This document shows positions 18,963 to 28,386 of a DNA stretch of 46,127 nucleotides, piece by piece. The notes beneath the pieces were generated by a model. That model ran no database searches and was not told the origin of the DNA. It was given only the letters and a program-made list of their open reading frames with translations. Origin of the DNA: Planctomycetota bacterium (GTDB lineage Bacteria; Planctomycetota; Phycisphaerae; Phycisphaerales; SM1A02). Location: assembly GCA_024230295.1 (NCBI GenBank), contig JAAERN010000047.1, positions 1 through 46,127 on the forward strand, written 5' to 3'. The position numbers and the translations under genes were made by a program. Positions within the stretch are counted from its first letter, which is position 1, and every line of letters begins with the position of its first letter.

Positions 18963-19699
18963 CACGAATCACCTCCATCGAGGTTGCGTGTCTTTGTGGG
19001 CAGCGAGTCGGAGCCTGGGACAGCTGCTGCTGGCGCATTGCGGCCAACCTGTAGCGCGTACACCCACGCCGTAATCGCCCAGCGATCGGCCGGTGGAATC
19101 TGCGATGCGTACCCGGCCATGTTGCCGAATCCAACGCTGATCGTGTGATACATCCGCCCCGGAGGAAGGTCCTGCATATCCGGCTGGTGCAAGTTTCTTG
19201 GCTGCACCCAGACGGTTCCGTTCGTGCCATTGTTGAGCAGCACCATGGCTCGATCGTGAACAGGACCGTCGCCTATGCCGGCAACACCGTGACATGGCAG
19301 GCAGTAGATGTCGTACCGCTCGCGGCCACGGTCCAGCAGCGCGTCGTCAATGGTCACCTGATCGGGAAACGTCGAGGCGTACTGGCCATCAATCAATCCG
19401 AGCCAGAAGTGCGTGTCGTCGATCATGTCACCCTGCGCCACGGTTCCCGGAACCTTTGGTCGCATGGCTCGCCCATCATTGAAGAGCAGGCTGCCATGCT
19501 GCGCCATGTACTTGGGCTGGTTGTCCATGTTCTGGATGATGTGAATCCGCGGCTTGTCGCTCGGCATCGCGCGTGCCCGAAGAATGAGCACCGGCGGCAC
19601 CAATAGCAGGCACAACAGCAAAATGCCGCCGTAGATGAACCCTCTGGGCAGCTCCCAGAACATTCCCGCCACACCTTTGTCGTTGTGTGAGTTACTCAT
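18962..19699 (-). CDS. actE: Alternative Complex III monoheme cytochrome c subunit ActE
   Basis: ActE carries one c-type heme and is thought to hand electrons onward from the complex. The 245-residue protein has an N-terminal membrane anchor (FIYGGILLLCLLLVPPVLIL, residues about 21-40) and a soluble domain outside the membrane. The heme motif CLPCH is at residues 133-137 and the probable axial ligand is Met194 in GFGNMAGYASQIPP. Upstream of the heme, GSLLFNDGRAMRPKVPGTVA followed by QGDM is the conserved ActE stretch. The start at 19699 lies five bases after the actD stop, and its stop overlaps the actF start. Because no separate soluble cytochrome c gene is in the window, this heme may pass electrons directly to the heme domain on CtaC. 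Confidence 0.93.
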   Translation of the reverse strand: MSNSHNDKGVAGMFWELPRGFIYGGILLLCLLLVPPVLILRARAMPSDKPRIHIIQNMDNQPKYMAQHGSLLFNDGRAMRPKVPGTVAQGDMIDDTHFWLGLIDGQYASTFPDQVTIDDALLDRGRERYDIYCLPCHGVAGIGDGPVHDRAMVLLNNGTNGTVWVQPRNLHQPDMQDLPPGRMYHTISVGFGNMAGYASQIPPADRWAITAWVYALQVGRNAPAAAVPGSDSLPTKTRNLDGGDS

Positions 19700-19704
19700 A
19701 GGGG

Positions 19705-20343
19705 TCAGGGCTCCAACTCGACAATGCGTTCCGGCTCGAGCGACTCAAGGAATGCCTCGGTAGCTGATCGAGCGAACTTTGGATCCTTCGCCTCGATCAC
19801 GAGTACAAAGCGGTCGTCAGTGATTCTCTTGAGCTTCGGCGACTTGAGAACCGGGTGATACAAACATGGAAGCTTGTTGAGAAACAACATGAACGAAACG
19901 CACGTCAGCGCCGACAGCAGCACTGTCAGTTCGAAGGCCACTGGAATAAATGCGGGAGTACTGATCAGTGGCTTGCCGGAAACTTCAAACTGATATCCAA
20001 CCACCGAGACGAGCGCCCAGATGTCGATTTCCACCGAGTTCGTGAACACCTGAAGGAAGGCGGCAAGCAGCAGACCGGTCAAGCCGCCGAAGAACACGAT
20101 GATCGGCAGGATTGTGTATTGCACACCCATGGCCTTGTCGAGACCGTGGACAGGAAACGGCACATGGCAGTCGAACCAGCGGTAGCCAGACTCACGAACC
20201 TTCTTGGCAGCTTCGTAGATGCCAGCGGGCGTCGAGAACTGCGCCGCAAGGCCCCACACTTCCGCCTTGCTTCTCACATCAACCATGACGGTGTCCGGCG
20301 AAGCGGCTGCTTGGGTTGCGGTTTCAGGAGCTGAGCCGCTCAT
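19705..20343 (-). CDS. actD: Alternative Complex III subunit ActD
   Basis: ActD (DUF3341 family) is a membrane subunit that contacts ActC. The 212-residue protein has a soluble N-terminal part with the conserved [20 protein letters not shown] and [13 protein letters not shown], then two membrane helices ([20 protein letters not shown] and [20 protein letters not shown]), between which lies [22 protein letters not shown]-terminal soluble stretch ([20 protein letters not shown]) is also family-typical. The start overlaps the actC stop by four bases (ATGA). Length and domain order are normal for the family, and the first 30 residues, rich in Ala, Ser and Thr, are variable. Confidence 0.93.
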   Translation of the reverse strand: MSGSAPETATQAAASPDTVMVDVRSKAEVWGLAAQFSTPAGIYEAAKKVRESGYRWFDCHVPFPVHGLDKAMGVQYTILPIIVFFGGLTGLLLAAFLQVFTNSVEIDIWALVSVVGYQFEVSGKPLISTPAFIPVAFELTVLLSALTCVSFMLFLNKLPCLYHPVLKSPKLKRITDDRFVLVIEAKDPKFARSATEAFLESLEPERIVELEP

Positions 20344-21764
20344 TGGCGCGCCTCCTCGTCGTGTCCGTGGTGGGCATGTGGATCCGCCTCTGGCATGACC
20401 GCCTTGATTTCGGAAATCGCCAGAATTGGTCCGAAGCGAATGAAGAGCAGGAACAGGGTCATGAACAGACCGAAGCTCCCGACAAAGGTCATGACGTCAA
20501 CCCACGTCGGCTCGAACCAACCCCAACTGCTGGGCAGGAAGTCGTTGGCGAGACTCGTCACAGTGATGACGAACCGCTCGAACCACATGCCGAGATTGAC
20601 GAACAGTGTGATGATGAAGATCACCCAGATATTGCGTCGAATCGCCTTGAACCAGAAGAGCTGCGGGCAGATCACGTTGCACGACACCATGATCCAATAG
20701 GCCCATGCGTATTGGCCGAAGGCACGGTTGATGAAAGCGAATGATTCGTAGATCTCGCCGCTGTACCAGGCAATGAAGAATTCCATGCCGTAGGCGTACC
20801 CGACCATCGAACCGGTCAGCAGCACGATCTTGCACATATTCTCAATGTGCCGCCTCGTGATGAAGTCCTTGAGACCCCACAACTCTCGGGCGGGAATCGC
20901 GAGCGAGAGCACCATTGCGAAGCCGCTGAAAATAGCGCCTGCGACGAAGTAGGGTGGGAAGATCGTCGTATGCCAGCCCGGCAACTGTGCTACCGCAAAG
21001 TCGAAGGACACGACTGAGTGGACCGAGAGCACCAGTGGCGTCGCAAGGGCTGCCAGCAGCAGGTAAGCCCGCTCGTAGCGGTGCCAATGCCGCATGCTCC
21101 CTCGCCAACCGAGCGCGAAGAAGCCGTAGGCAACTGCCTTGACCTTGCTGGTCGCACGGTCTCGCATTGTGGCAAGGTCCGGAATCATGCCGACGTACCA
21201 GAAGAGGAGAGACACCGTGAAATAGGTGCCGACTGCAAACACGTCCCACAACAGTGGGCTTCGGAACTGCGGCCACATGTCCATCTGGTTGGGAATCGGG
21301 AACAGCCAGTAGGCCAGCCAGATTCGACCGACGTGAATACCTGGGAACAGACCGGCGCAAACAACCGCAAAGATCGTCATCGCCTCGGCGAAGCGGTTGA
21401 TCGAAGTCCTCCACTTCTGCCTGAATAGGAACAGAATCGCGGAGATGAGCGTTCCGGCGTGGCCGATACCAACCCAGAACACGAAGTTCACGATGGGGAA
21501 GCCCCACATCGCCGGGTTGTTGTTGCCCCAGACACCAACGCCCGTCACGACGAGATACCCGACCAAAATGCCGAGCACGCACATCAGCGCGAACGAGATG
21601 ACGAAGGCGATGTACCACGCCATCGGTGGCTTCTTCGCCTCATTGCACCGCAGAATGTCCGCGGTGACGGATCCGAATTCATCATGATTCAGCACAAGCG
21701 GCGCCCGCTGACGCGGGTCGTCGCTGAGTTCATCGATCGGATGGTCGATCGGCAGCGTGGTCAT
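20340..21764 (-). CDS. actC: Alternative Complex III quinol-oxidising membrane subunit ActC
   Basis: ActC is an NrfD/PsrC-like membrane protein that holds the quinol site. The 474-residue protein has about ten membrane helices. Conserved family segments include [60 protein letters not shown] with [10 protein letters not shown], and [17 protein letters not shown]. The C-terminal tail [16 protein letters not shown] is histidine-rich. The start ATG at 21764 overlaps the actB stop by four bases; the stop overlaps the actD start in the same way, so translation is probably coupled along the row. The combination with ActB, a soluble iron-sulfur and molybdopterin-fold subunit, defines the complex. 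Confidence 0.95.
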   Translation of the reverse strand: MTTLPIDHPIDELSDDPRQRAPLVLNHDEFGSVTADILRCNEAKKPPMAWYIAFVISFALMCVLGILVGYLVVTGVGVWGNNNPAMWGFPIVNFVFWVGIGHAGTLISAILFLFRQKWRTSINRFAEAMTIFAVVCAGLFPGIHVGRIWLAYWLFPIPNQMDMWPQFRSPLLWDVFAVGTYFTVSLLFWYVGMIPDLATMRDRATSKVKAVAYGFFALGWRGSMRHWHRYERAYLLLAALATPLVLSVHSVVSFDFAVAQLPGWHTTIFPPYFVAGAIFSGFAMVLSLAIPARELWGLKDFITRRHIENMCKIVLLTGSMVGYAYGMEFFIAWYSGEIYESFAFINRAFGQYAWAYWIMVSCNVICPQLFWFKAIRRNIWVIFIITLFVNLGMWFERFVITVTSLANDFLPSSWGWFEPTWVDVMTFVGSFGLFMTLFLLFIRFGPILAISEIKAVMPEADPHAHHGHDEEARQ

Positions 21765-24700
21765 CCGTCATGCACCTCGTGCTTGGCATCGGCGTCGTGG
21801 GCTTCGCCGTGGTCGTGTCCATGGTCGTGGTCGTGACCATCATTGTGTTCATGCCCATGGTCGCCATCGTCGTGATGACCTCCATGCGCCACGAAGTCAT
21901 CTGGGAACCGCTCGCCCGAGGACGGGTTCGTGATCCGGGCCATGTACATGTTTCGCGGTTTGATATTGAGTTCGCCCAGTAGGTCGTAAGAGCGGTGATC
22001 GCGGTGCATCTTCGAGACGCGTGACGTCTCATCCATAAGATCACCAAACGTGATCGCACCAGTCGGGCAGGTTTGGGCACAAGCCGGCGTAATCATGCCG
22101 TCCGGCACAACAACCCGCTTGGCCTTCGCCTTCTTAGCCTCGGGCAACTTGACCCACTTGTTTCGAGTTTCGATCTTCGCCGCTTCGATCCGCTGTGTGC
22201 ACCATGTGCACTTCTCCATAACACCACGCATCCGCACGGTGACATTCGGATTGAACTGCATTTGGCGAAGCGGATCACCGCCACTCTGTCGCTTGATGTA
22301 ATAGTCGGGCTGCACCTGAAGCATTCCCGTCTCACGAAGCGGATCACGGCGGAAGTAGTCGAAGAAGTTGAACCTCCGCACTTTGTACGGGCAGTTGTTC
22401 GAACAATACCGCGTACCGATACAGCGGTTGTAGACCATCGAGTTGAGGCCGTCAGTCGTATGCACCGTGGCAGCGACCGGGCACACCTGCTCACACGGCG
22501 CGTTTTCACAGTGCTGGCAGGTCAGGGGTTGCATCGCCACACTCGCGGGCTGCGAGGTGTCCCATGTATCACCGGTCTTTCGGAATCTGTAGTACCGATC
22601 GATCCGGAGCCAGTGCATTTCGCGGCCCATTCGGACCTGATCCTTGCCGACGATCGGAATGTTGTTCTCGGCCTGACACGCAGTCACACAAGCTGAGCAG
22701 CCGGTGCACTTCGAGAGGTCGGTGGCCATACCCCATCGGTAGTCTGCACCCTCAAACTGCGTCTCCTCAAAGAGTGAGAGACTGCTGATGACGTGAGTTC
22801 GATCGCGAGCAAAGTTCGGATGCGATGCATAGGACTCGGCCGATGCTTCGCGATAGAGCAGTGGCAGACGGGCCTGCGTGCCCTTGCCGCCAACGGTGTC
22901 GATAGCGTAGTGGTCTTGGGTGGTGATCAACTGTTCGTCGCCACCGACTGCTGTCACACTGCCACCGCCCGCGGCCCAGAGGCCATCGGATGCTCGCACC
23001 GGATAGGCATTGAACCCAGATCCACTGGCAACACGGCCAGGCCAGTCGCGGCCGTAACCGAGGACAAGCGTCACGACGCCGTCACATTGACCGGGCTGCA
23101 CAAGAACTGGCCCCGTCACGCTGCGGCTCCCGAGCGCGACTCGAACCTTCTGCCCACTTGCAACGCCGACCTGCTTCGCAGTGGCCTCGCTCATCAGCAC
23201 AGCGTTGTCCCAAGTCAGTTTGGTGACTGGATCGGGAAGTTCCTGTATCCAGCCGTTATTGCCCATCCGGCCGCCAAGAAGCGTTCCAACCGAAAATTGC
23301 ACTTCGATTCCACCTGCCGAATTGGGCTGGTGCGACTGCAGGGCGGTTGCGACCGCGGCCTTATTGACGCGAGGCGTTTCGATCGTCTTTGCCGCACCAG
23401 CGATGACGCCGTCGTGCAGGGCGCGTCTCCACGCACCGCTGAACGAAGGCTCTTCGCCTGCGGCGGTTATCGGGGCGCCGGTTAGTTCTTCGAACGTGCG
23501 GCGAACGATCTCGAAGCCACTGGTCGTTTCTTCGCCTGCCAACGTTGCCAGTAGTTCGGGCTCGCTTCGTCCACTCCAGAGCGGTCGAATGACCGGCTGA
23601 CGAATTGATGCTGTGCCATCCCAGCCGCGGCCGTCGCCCCAGGCTTCCAGGCCATGCGCCCGGAGTAGATGCCACCGGCACGCCGCAGACGTTTCATCAT
23701 CCTGATCGCAGAAGTGAATGGAATTGGGGACCTTCGAGAGTGCCGTCGCCAGATCCAGTTCGGCGGGCGAGTCCCACACCGGATTGCCACCGATGACGAC
23801 AACCGTCTCAACACTGCCAGCCATCATTTCGGCGACAAGTGCATCCAACGATGCTGTCGCCATTTCAGGCTCGGGGATACGGGCATAGGACACCGTCTTT
23901 CCAACGTTGCCCAACAGCTCATTGACCATCGCGCAGGCTGCATGAACTTCCGCCGGTTGTGATGGCCCTGCCATCACAACGCTTCGGCCCGTGCTCGCCT
24001 TGAGATCTCGAACGATGGCTTCGCTCGCTGCCGAACCACCACTTCCATGCCCGAGAATCGCAGCGGCGACCTGCTTCGCCAACGTTGCCGCATCGCTCGC
24101 ACTCATCGCCATTCGATCGTCGGCAGAAGCGCCAGTAACTGTCAGCGTCGGCTCCGCAATGTAGACCCGATTCATCGGTCCCTCATCCGGATTTCTGCGA
24201 GATGCCCAACCGCGGCTCATCGCGAGAGAGTCGGGATGTGCGCCAAGGAAGTCACAGTCGAAGGACACAACGACGTCAGCCTTCGAGAGGTCTACCACGG
24301 GGCGATACGGACCGCCGAGCGAGGTTTCCAGTCCCTCACGTTCGGCTGGATTACCGATCGCATCCCATGTGACCCAAGTCGCCTTGGGAAACCGCTTGCG
24401 AATCGCCCGCTGCATCCGCTGCACGCTGGGCGATCCGTTTGACTCGGAAAGAAAACGCAGGCCCGATCCGTCGCCAAGCGACTCGGCATGCGTCTTCCAC
24501 CACGCGTCGAAATCAGTCCACGTCTTCGCCGCTGCCTTCGCTGCGCCCGCCGGACGCTCATGCACTTGCCGCGTGCGGTCTGGATCGTAGAGGTCGAGCA
24601 CCGTCGCCTGCTGCCAACTGGTCAATGCCCCGAGACTACCGGGGTGCCCCGGATTGCCTTCGAGTTTGGTCGGGCGACCATCGAAGCACGTCACGAGAAC

Positions 24701-25021
24701 ACCGGTTGCGACACCCGCATTCTCAACAATGCTCGCGTACTGCTCAGCGACACCAGGAATGCGGCCTTCGGGACGATTGGCATAAGGGGCAATGACTTCG
24801 CGCGGCCACCGTCGGCAGCCAGTCAACCCCACACCCGCGAGCGCCATCGAAGCACCCATAACCTTGAGGAATCCACGCCGATCGGGCCCATCGAGAAGCG
24901 CCTCGGCACCGCTCGGGAACTCTTGGTACATGAAGTCTCGGAACTCGGGCGTATCTGCAACTTCGTCCAGGCTGCGCCAATACCGGCGGCCGTCAGCGTC
25001 ACTTCCGTTCAACGATGGCAT
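21761..25021 (-). CDS. actB: Alternative Complex III iron-sulfur subunit ActB with histidine-rich tail
   Basis: ActB joins a molybdopterin-oxidoreductase fold (here probably without cofactor, as known for the family) to a ferredoxin-like domain. The 1086-residue protein begins with a Tat-like signal ([20 protein letters not shown]) ending in a lipobox TGC, so it is probably exported folded and lipid-anchored. The molybdopterin-like part spans residues about 60-750. Iron-sulfur motifs follow: [16 protein letters not shown] near 775, [28 protein letters not shown] and CTWCTQRI with [10 protein letters not shown]. The last 44 residues hold 14 histidines and many aspartates. The start ATG at 25021 has AGGA nine bases upstream and overlaps actA by 13 bases. 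The alternative of a functional molybdenum enzyme is unlikely from context. Confidence 0.95.
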   Translation of the reverse strand: MPSLNGSDADGRRYWRSLDEVADTPEFRDFMYQEFPSGAEALLDGPDRRGFLKVMGASMALAGVGLTGCRRWPREVIAPYANRPEGRIPGVAEQYASIVENAGVATGVLVTCFDGRPTKLEGNPGHPGSLGALTSWQQATVLDLYDPDRTRQVHERPAGAAKAAAKTWTDFDAWWKTHAESLGDGSGLRFLSESNGSPSVQRMQRAIRKRFPKATWVTWDAIGNPAEREGLETSLGGPYRPVVDLSKADVVVSFDCDFLGAHPDSLAMSRGWASRRNPDEGPMNRVYIAEPTLTVTGASADDRMAMSASDAATLAKQVAAAILGHGSGGSAASEAIVRDLKASTGRSVVMAGPSQPAEVHAACAMVNELLGNVGKTVSYARIPEPEMATASLDALVAEMMAGSVETVVVIGGNPVWDSPAELDLATALSKVPNSIHFCDQDDETSAACRWHLLRAHGLEAWGDGRGWDGTASIRQPVIRPLWSGRSEPELLATLAGEETTSGFEIVRRTFEELTGAPITAAGEEPSFSGAWRRALHDGVIAGAAKTIETPRVNKAAVATALQSHQPNSAGGIEVQFSVGTLLGGRMGNNGWIQELPDPVTKLTWDNAVLMSEATAKQVGVASGQKVRVALGSRSVTGPVLVQPGQCDGVVTLVLGYGRDWPGRVASGSGFNAYPVRASDGLWAAGGGSVTAVGGDEQLITTQDHYAIDTVGGKGTQARLPLLYREASAESYASHPNFARDRTHVISSLSLFEETQFEGADYRWGMATDLSKCTGCSACVTACQAENNIPIVGKDQVRMGREMHWLRIDRYYRFRKTGDTWDTSQPASVAMQPLTCQHCENAPCEQVCPVAATVHTTDGLNSMVYNRCIGTRYCSNNCPYKVRRFNFFDYFRRDPLRETGMLQVQPDYYIKRQSGGDPLRQMQFNPNVTVRMRGVMEKCTWCTQRIEAAKIETRNKWVKLPEAKKAKAKRVVVPDGMITPACAQTCPTGAITFGDLMDETSRVSKMHRDHRSYDLLGELNIKPRNMYMARITNPSSGERFPDDFVAHGGHHDDGDHGHEHNDGHDHDHGHDHGEAHDADAKHEVHDG

Positions 25022-25674
25022 GTGGTGCAGTCCTGTGAAGGATGAAGGTCGTTGATGTCACGCCAACGCTCGCCTTCTGCGAGTCGCTCGGCGGCCTCCA
25101 TATCCCAACCCCATTCGAGCTGAGTCACGAGGTTTGGGTCACGCAGATGTGGATCGGGATTACGGTGGCACTTGAGACACCAGCCCATGCTGAGTGAGTG
25201 CTCTTGCCACACACGCTCCATAGTGTCGACACGTCCATGGCACTCGACACAACCCACGCCACGAGTGACGTGCGCCGAGTGATTGAAGAACGCATAGTCG
25301 GGCAGGTCGTGAATACGAACCCACTCGACCGGCCGCCCCGTGGAGTAACTCTCCCAGAGCGGTTCGAGATTCACACTCTCCGGGTGAATCTGCGTATGGC
25401 AGTTCATGCAAGTCTGCGTCGGCGGAATCGCAGCCTTCGCAGCGACCTCCACCGTGTTATGGCAGTACCTGCAATCGATTCCCAACTGCCCGGCGTGAAC
25501 CGCATGGCTGAAGGGAATAGGTTGTTCGGGTTGGTAGCCCACGTCTGTTGTGTTCGGGCTGAAGCCATACGCCACAATGAATGCGACGTACAGCGGCGCG
25601 CACATGCCAGCAACAATGGCTGCCGGCAGCAACAGATTAGACCACCGCGGAAAGACGTAGTGATATCGACCCAT
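25009..25674 (-). CDS. actA: Alternative Complex III pentaheme cytochrome c subunit ActA
   Basis: ActA is the multiheme cytochrome that takes electrons from ActB. Five CXXCH motifs are visible, CRYCH, CMNCH, CVECH, CLKCH and CTTCH, the last at the very C-terminus. The N-terminal helix NLLLPAAIVAGMCAPLYVAF anchors it in the membrane. A further conserved segment is FSHAVHAGQLGIDCRYCH with the distal heme histidine. I give ATG at 25674 (221 residues); a GTG at 25683 would add three residues and neither has a strong ribosome binding site. It is the first gene of the long operon, and a promoter and a CRP-like site lie 24-82 bases upstream. Its 3' end overlaps actB by 13 bases. Confidence 0.94.
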   Translation of the reverse strand: MGRYHYVFPRWSNLLLPAAIVAGMCAPLYVAFIVAYGFSPNTTDVGYQPEQPIPFSHAVHAGQLGIDCRYCHNTVEVAAKAAIPPTQTCMNCHTQIHPESVNLEPLWESYSTGRPVEWVRIHDLPDYAFFNHSAHVTRGVGCVECHGRVDTMERVWQEHSLSMGWCLKCHRNPDPHLRDPNLVTQLEWGWDMEAAERLAEGERWRDINDLHPSQDCTTCHR

Positions 25675-25697
25675 AGGATGCACTGACCCCGTGCATT

Positions 25698-25713
25698 TGT
25701 GAAAACATTCACG
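25698..25713. promoter_or_regulatory. CRP/FNR-superfamily type palindrome upstream of actA
   Basis: TGTGA (25698-25702), six bases, then TCACG (25709-25713) matches the CRP-type arms TGTGA-N6-TCACA at nine of ten positions. The symmetry extends outward by two further base pairs (TT and AA) apart from one mismatched pair. It lies between the candidate promoter at 25728-25756 and the actA start, about 10-20 bases downstream of the predicted transcription start, which suggests repression rather than activation. The binding protein is not in this window. Confidence 0.5.
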
Positions 25714-25727
25714 AAACAGAAAGCCCC

Positions 25728-25756
25728 ATCATCGGGATTCTGGACCCGTCTGTCAA
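25728..25756 (-). promoter_or_regulatory. Candidate sigma70-type promoter of the respiratory operon
   Basis: On the minus strand a perfect TTGACA (25756-25751) is followed by a 17-base spacer and GATGAT (25733-25728), four of six bases of the -10 consensus. Transcription would start near 25721 and give a leader of about 47 bases before actA. It is the only good promoter seen ahead of the 14-kb gene row. Confidence 0.5.
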
Positions 25757-25812
25757 GATCGCCGAGGGGTCCAAACGCGACATCCACTGCGGTTCCCCAC
25801 CTTCAGCATGGC

Positions 25813-26592
25813 TCACCCAATCCCGAAGATGCGGCGAGCCGTCTCGTCTGTAGCCTCTTCAAAGGCTTCATCGCTCAGACCGCGCCGCGAGGCCAGGAAG
25901 CGCGCTACATGAATCACATTGGCGGGGCGGTTCGGCCGTGTCCCCCGATGCGGCTCGGGCGTCAGGTATGGGCTGTCTGTTTCGACCATAAGCCGGTCCA
26001 GCGGCACGAGATCTGATGCCGCAGCCACATCGGCCGCATTGCGATAAGTCACTACGCCCGTGAAGGATACGGCCGCGCCAAACGCCAACACCTTCTCAAC
26101 GCAAGCCGGCCCCTCAGTAAAGCAGTGAAACACAAATCGCCCGGAGTCAATCGTTGTACCCGCAATGATGTCAAGCACTTCTTCAACAGCCTTGCGGCTA
26201 TGGAGGATGACCGGCAAAGGTCGTGCACCAGCAACATCAGCGGACTGAATCTGGTTTAACTGCTTCACAAAGAGGTCCCGCTGGGCTGCCAGCGGTGGGT
26301 CCGGCCAATGCCCATCAAGACCCATTTCACCCCAGGCGACGCACTTTGGATGATCGGAAATAGCCAGCAAGTCCTCAACGGCATGGTCTCTTCCCGCTTC
26401 GGATGGATGAACGCCCGCTGAGAACCATACATCCGAGTGGGCCTGTGCAAGATCTCGAGCTGCGGCGGCGTCGGCAACATCCACAGCCACAGCAAGCATG
26501 CCGGTCAAGCCAGCCGAGCGGGCCTCCTCCAAAACTGGGGCGATTCCCCCCTTGTATCGGTCGCCTGTGAGATGGCAGTGGGTATCAAACAT
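25813..26592 (-). CDS. tatD: TatD family metal-dependent deoxyribonuclease
   Basis: A cytoplasmic TIM-barrel hydrolase of the TatD family; characterised members are DNases that cut at 3' ends. The 259-residue protein opens with MFDTHCHLTGD, giving the first two metal histidines. Later blocks are GVHPSEAG, WGEMGLDGHW (metal glutamate), VILHSRKAVEEVLDI, FHCFTEGPACVEK and ETDSPYLTPEPHRGTRPNRP. The length is normal. The start is ATG at 26592, since the catalytic HCH lies four residues in; the upstream frame to 26661 has no conservation. It is divergent from the BtuF-like gene with 82 bases between, and it reads in the same direction as the respiratory operon but is separated from actA by that operon's promoter region. 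Confidence 0.94.
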   Translation of the reverse strand: MFDTHCHLTGDRYKGGIAPVLEEARSAGLTGMLAVAVDVADAAAARDLAQAHSDVWFSAGVHPSEAGRDHAVEDLLAISDHPKCVAWGEMGLDGHWPDPPLAAQRDLFVKQLNQIQSADVAGARPLPVILHSRKAVEEVLDIIAGTTIDSGRFVFHCFTEGPACVEKVLAFGAAVSFTGVVTYRNAADVAAASDLVPLDRLMVETDSPYLTPEPHRGTRPNRPANVIHVARFLASRRGLSDEAFEEATDETARRIFGIG

Positions 26593-26674
26593 TGGCGTAT
26601 GGACGCTCCTGACTTTGGATAGTACGCAATAGCAGCGCAGCCTTACGAGATCCCTTCTCACCTACCCTTCGTGG

Positions 26675-27439
26675 ATGCGAGTCGTATCCCTGACGCCTAC
26701 GGGCATTGACATTCTGGATGCCATCGGGGGACTGGATCTTCTGGTTGGGCAGAGCGGGACGCCGCCCGAGTGCCCAGACTCCAATCCGCTCAATGTTCGC
26801 CAGTTGGATCCCGATGTCATTCTCCTTGCATCAAACCCCGAGTCAGAGAATCCCGCAGACAAACATGCGTTCGAAGGCCTCTGCCCGGATGCGAAGATTC
26901 TCACGCTGGCTCCCTCTTCGATCGAAGAGGTCCTCGACGATCTCGTCCGAGTCGGCGAAGCAGTTGGATTGGAATCGGCAGCGGCAACAGCCATGGTCGG
27001 CCTCCGGGCGAGGTATTGGGACGCCCGGAATCACGTCAACGCCTTCATCGACGGCCCGACCGTCGCCGTGCTCTGTTGCATCGAGCCGCTCCGGCTCGCA
27101 GGACGCTGGATCCCAGGCATGGTCACCGCTGCCGGCGGCCAACCCATCGGGCCGTGTCCAGGTGAACCAACTACCACAATGACCGCATCCGAGTTGATCA
27201 TGGCTGCCCCTGATCGGATCATTGTCATGCCGATCGGCGCCGACCCAACTACAAGCCGTGAGCAAGCAAGGCATCTTCGCGCAATGCCATGGTGGCACAA
27301 CCTACCAGCCGCTCAAAGTGATTCGGTCGCTGTCCTAGACGAGTTAGTTGCACTGAATCGACCTGGTCCTGAACTGATCAGTGGATTTGAATGGCTCGTC
27401 ACGTGGATCAACAATCCCGTTGTCCGAGATCAAACCTGA
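26675..27439 (+). CDS. BtuF-like substrate-binding protein without a signal peptide
   Basis: This 254-residue protein has the fold of periplasmic-binding proteins for cobalamin or iron chelates. The start RVVSLTPTGIDILDAIGGLD with LLVGQSG, the block LNVRQLDPDVILLASNPES and the region AAPDRIIVMPIGAD match the BtuF/FecB pattern. A long central helix is expected around residues 85-115. Two points are odd: there is no signal peptide or lipobox, because the first strand begins at residue 2, and no permease or ATPase gene is near. The same arrangement is known for stand-alone cobalamin-binding proteins in many bacteria, whose role is unclear. The start is ATG at 26675. It converges with the DUF1573 gene, leaving 18 bases. 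Confidence 0.82.
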   Translation: MRVVSLTPTGIDILDAIGGLDLLVGQSGTPPECPDSNPLNVRQLDPDVILLASNPESENPADKHAFEGLCPDAKILTLAPSSIEEVLDDLVRVGEAVGLESAAATAMVGLRARYWDARNHVNAFIDGPTVAVLCCIEPLRLAGRWIPGMVTAAGGQPIGPCPGEPTTTMTASELIMAAPDRIIVMPIGADPTTSREQARHLRAMPWWHNLPAAQSDSVAVLDELVALNRPGPELISGFEWLVTWINNPVVRDQT

Positions 27440-27457
27440 CACGAATCCCGATCGTCG

Positions 27458-28249
27458 TCAATACGCACTGCCAGGAGATGGTGGCCCGTCCAACTGGGGG
27501 GGAGTCTGCGGATTGGTTTCCAATGGAGGCGGAACTGGATTGATCCGAATCTTCGTAACTTGATCGTCGGGCATTCGAACAGTGACATCGATGTCGGGAC
27601 CGGGCCAGCCGCCTACCCCTTTGAATTTCAGTTGCCCGCGCCATACCGACATCTCGCCAGAATCGGCATCACCTATCTCTATTTGCTCCCACCCCTGAAA
27701 ATCCGCCGCGAGCCGCTCTGGAGTTTCAATGGTTGGAACAGGCGGCTTTGTATCGGCTTCGAGAAAAACAAACACCTCTCCTGTTCCGAGTGGCGAGCGA
27801 AGATGGAGAATTGCCGGCCTCACCTTGAGCGTCTCACGAGGACGACCAATCGCCCTGAGCACAAGGTCGACCGACGTGCCATTGCTAAAGCTGACCGTCA
27901 CCACACCTTCCTTGGGACCAGAACGGCTGAGCCGCAAGGTAATGGGAATATTCAGCACTTCATTGGGGTGGGCAACCCGGCCTGAACCGGAGGCCTGCGT
28001 ACACCCACACGTACTCTTGAATCGCTCAACTTCCAGCGGCTCATCGCCCACATTCTTGAGGTTGAACACATGCTCTAAGACATGTGGGGGGCGGTCGTAC
28101 TCCACGAGACCAAAGTCAAACAATCGCTCACCGCTGACTGACGCCCTCGGCCAGAAATACACCACCAAGATCAAAACGACGGCAATGATGCCGAGGCCGA
28201 TCAATTGGCTTCGAATACCGCGCGAGTTCGATGAAATGCCTTCACCCAT
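27458..28249 (-). CDS. DUF1573 domain protein, membrane-anchored
   Basis: A 263-residue protein with an N-terminal membrane helix (LIGLGIIAVVLILVVYFWP, about residues 16-34) and an Ig-like DUF1573 domain (residues about 42-140). The domain has its usual signature: FDFGLVEYDRPPHVLEHVFN, LKNVGDEPLEVERFKSTCGC, then VLNIPITLRLSRSGPKEG. The CGC pair is typical for the family. The second half is a further beta-rich stretch containing PPVPTIETPERLAADF, and the tail is proline-rich. The function is not established. It is divergent from clpB with 137 bases between the two starts, and it may share a control region with the chaperone. The start is ATG at 28249. Confidence 0.85.
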   Translation of the reverse strand: MGEGISSNSRGIRSQLIGLGIIAVVLILVVYFWPRASVSGERLFDFGLVEYDRPPHVLEHVFNLKNVGDEPLEVERFKSTCGCTQASGSGRVAHPNEVLNIPITLRLSRSGPKEGVVTVSFSNGTSVDLVLRAIGRPRETLKVRPAILHLRSPLGTGEVFVFLEADTKPPVPTIETPERLAADFQGWEQIEIGDADSGEMSVWRGQLKFKGVGGWPGPDIDVTVRMPDDQVTKIRINPVPPPLETNPQTPPQLDGPPSPGSAY

Positions 28250-28349
28250 GAGTTCATGCTACCCCACCTGCCGATGTGGCAGCAAGGAATCAGCGGGATC
28301 CCCGTTTCGATGCCGTGTGGCCTGTGCAGTCCGGCATGTACCTTGCTTC

Positions 28350-28355
28350 TATAGT
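28350..28355 (+). promoter_or_regulatory. Possible -10 box of clpB
   Basis: TATAGT matches five of six -10 bases and lies 32 bases before the clpB ATG. No acceptable -35 box is found at 16-18 bases. It is offered only as the best candidate in the 137-base divergent spacer. Confidence 0.25.
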
Positions 28356-28386
28356 CAGGGCCACTTTCTCACACGGAGATTGCTGC

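Noticed and set aside
22399-22410. Palindrome TTGTTCGAACAA in actB
   Set aside because: Twelve bases of symmetry are expected several times by chance in a window of this size, and it lies deep within a gene.
21761-25021. ActB as a working molybdenum enzyme such as formate dehydrogenase or nitrate reductase
   Set aside because: It is embedded in the act operon, has the ActB fusion order of domains, and members of this family are known not to bind the cofactor.
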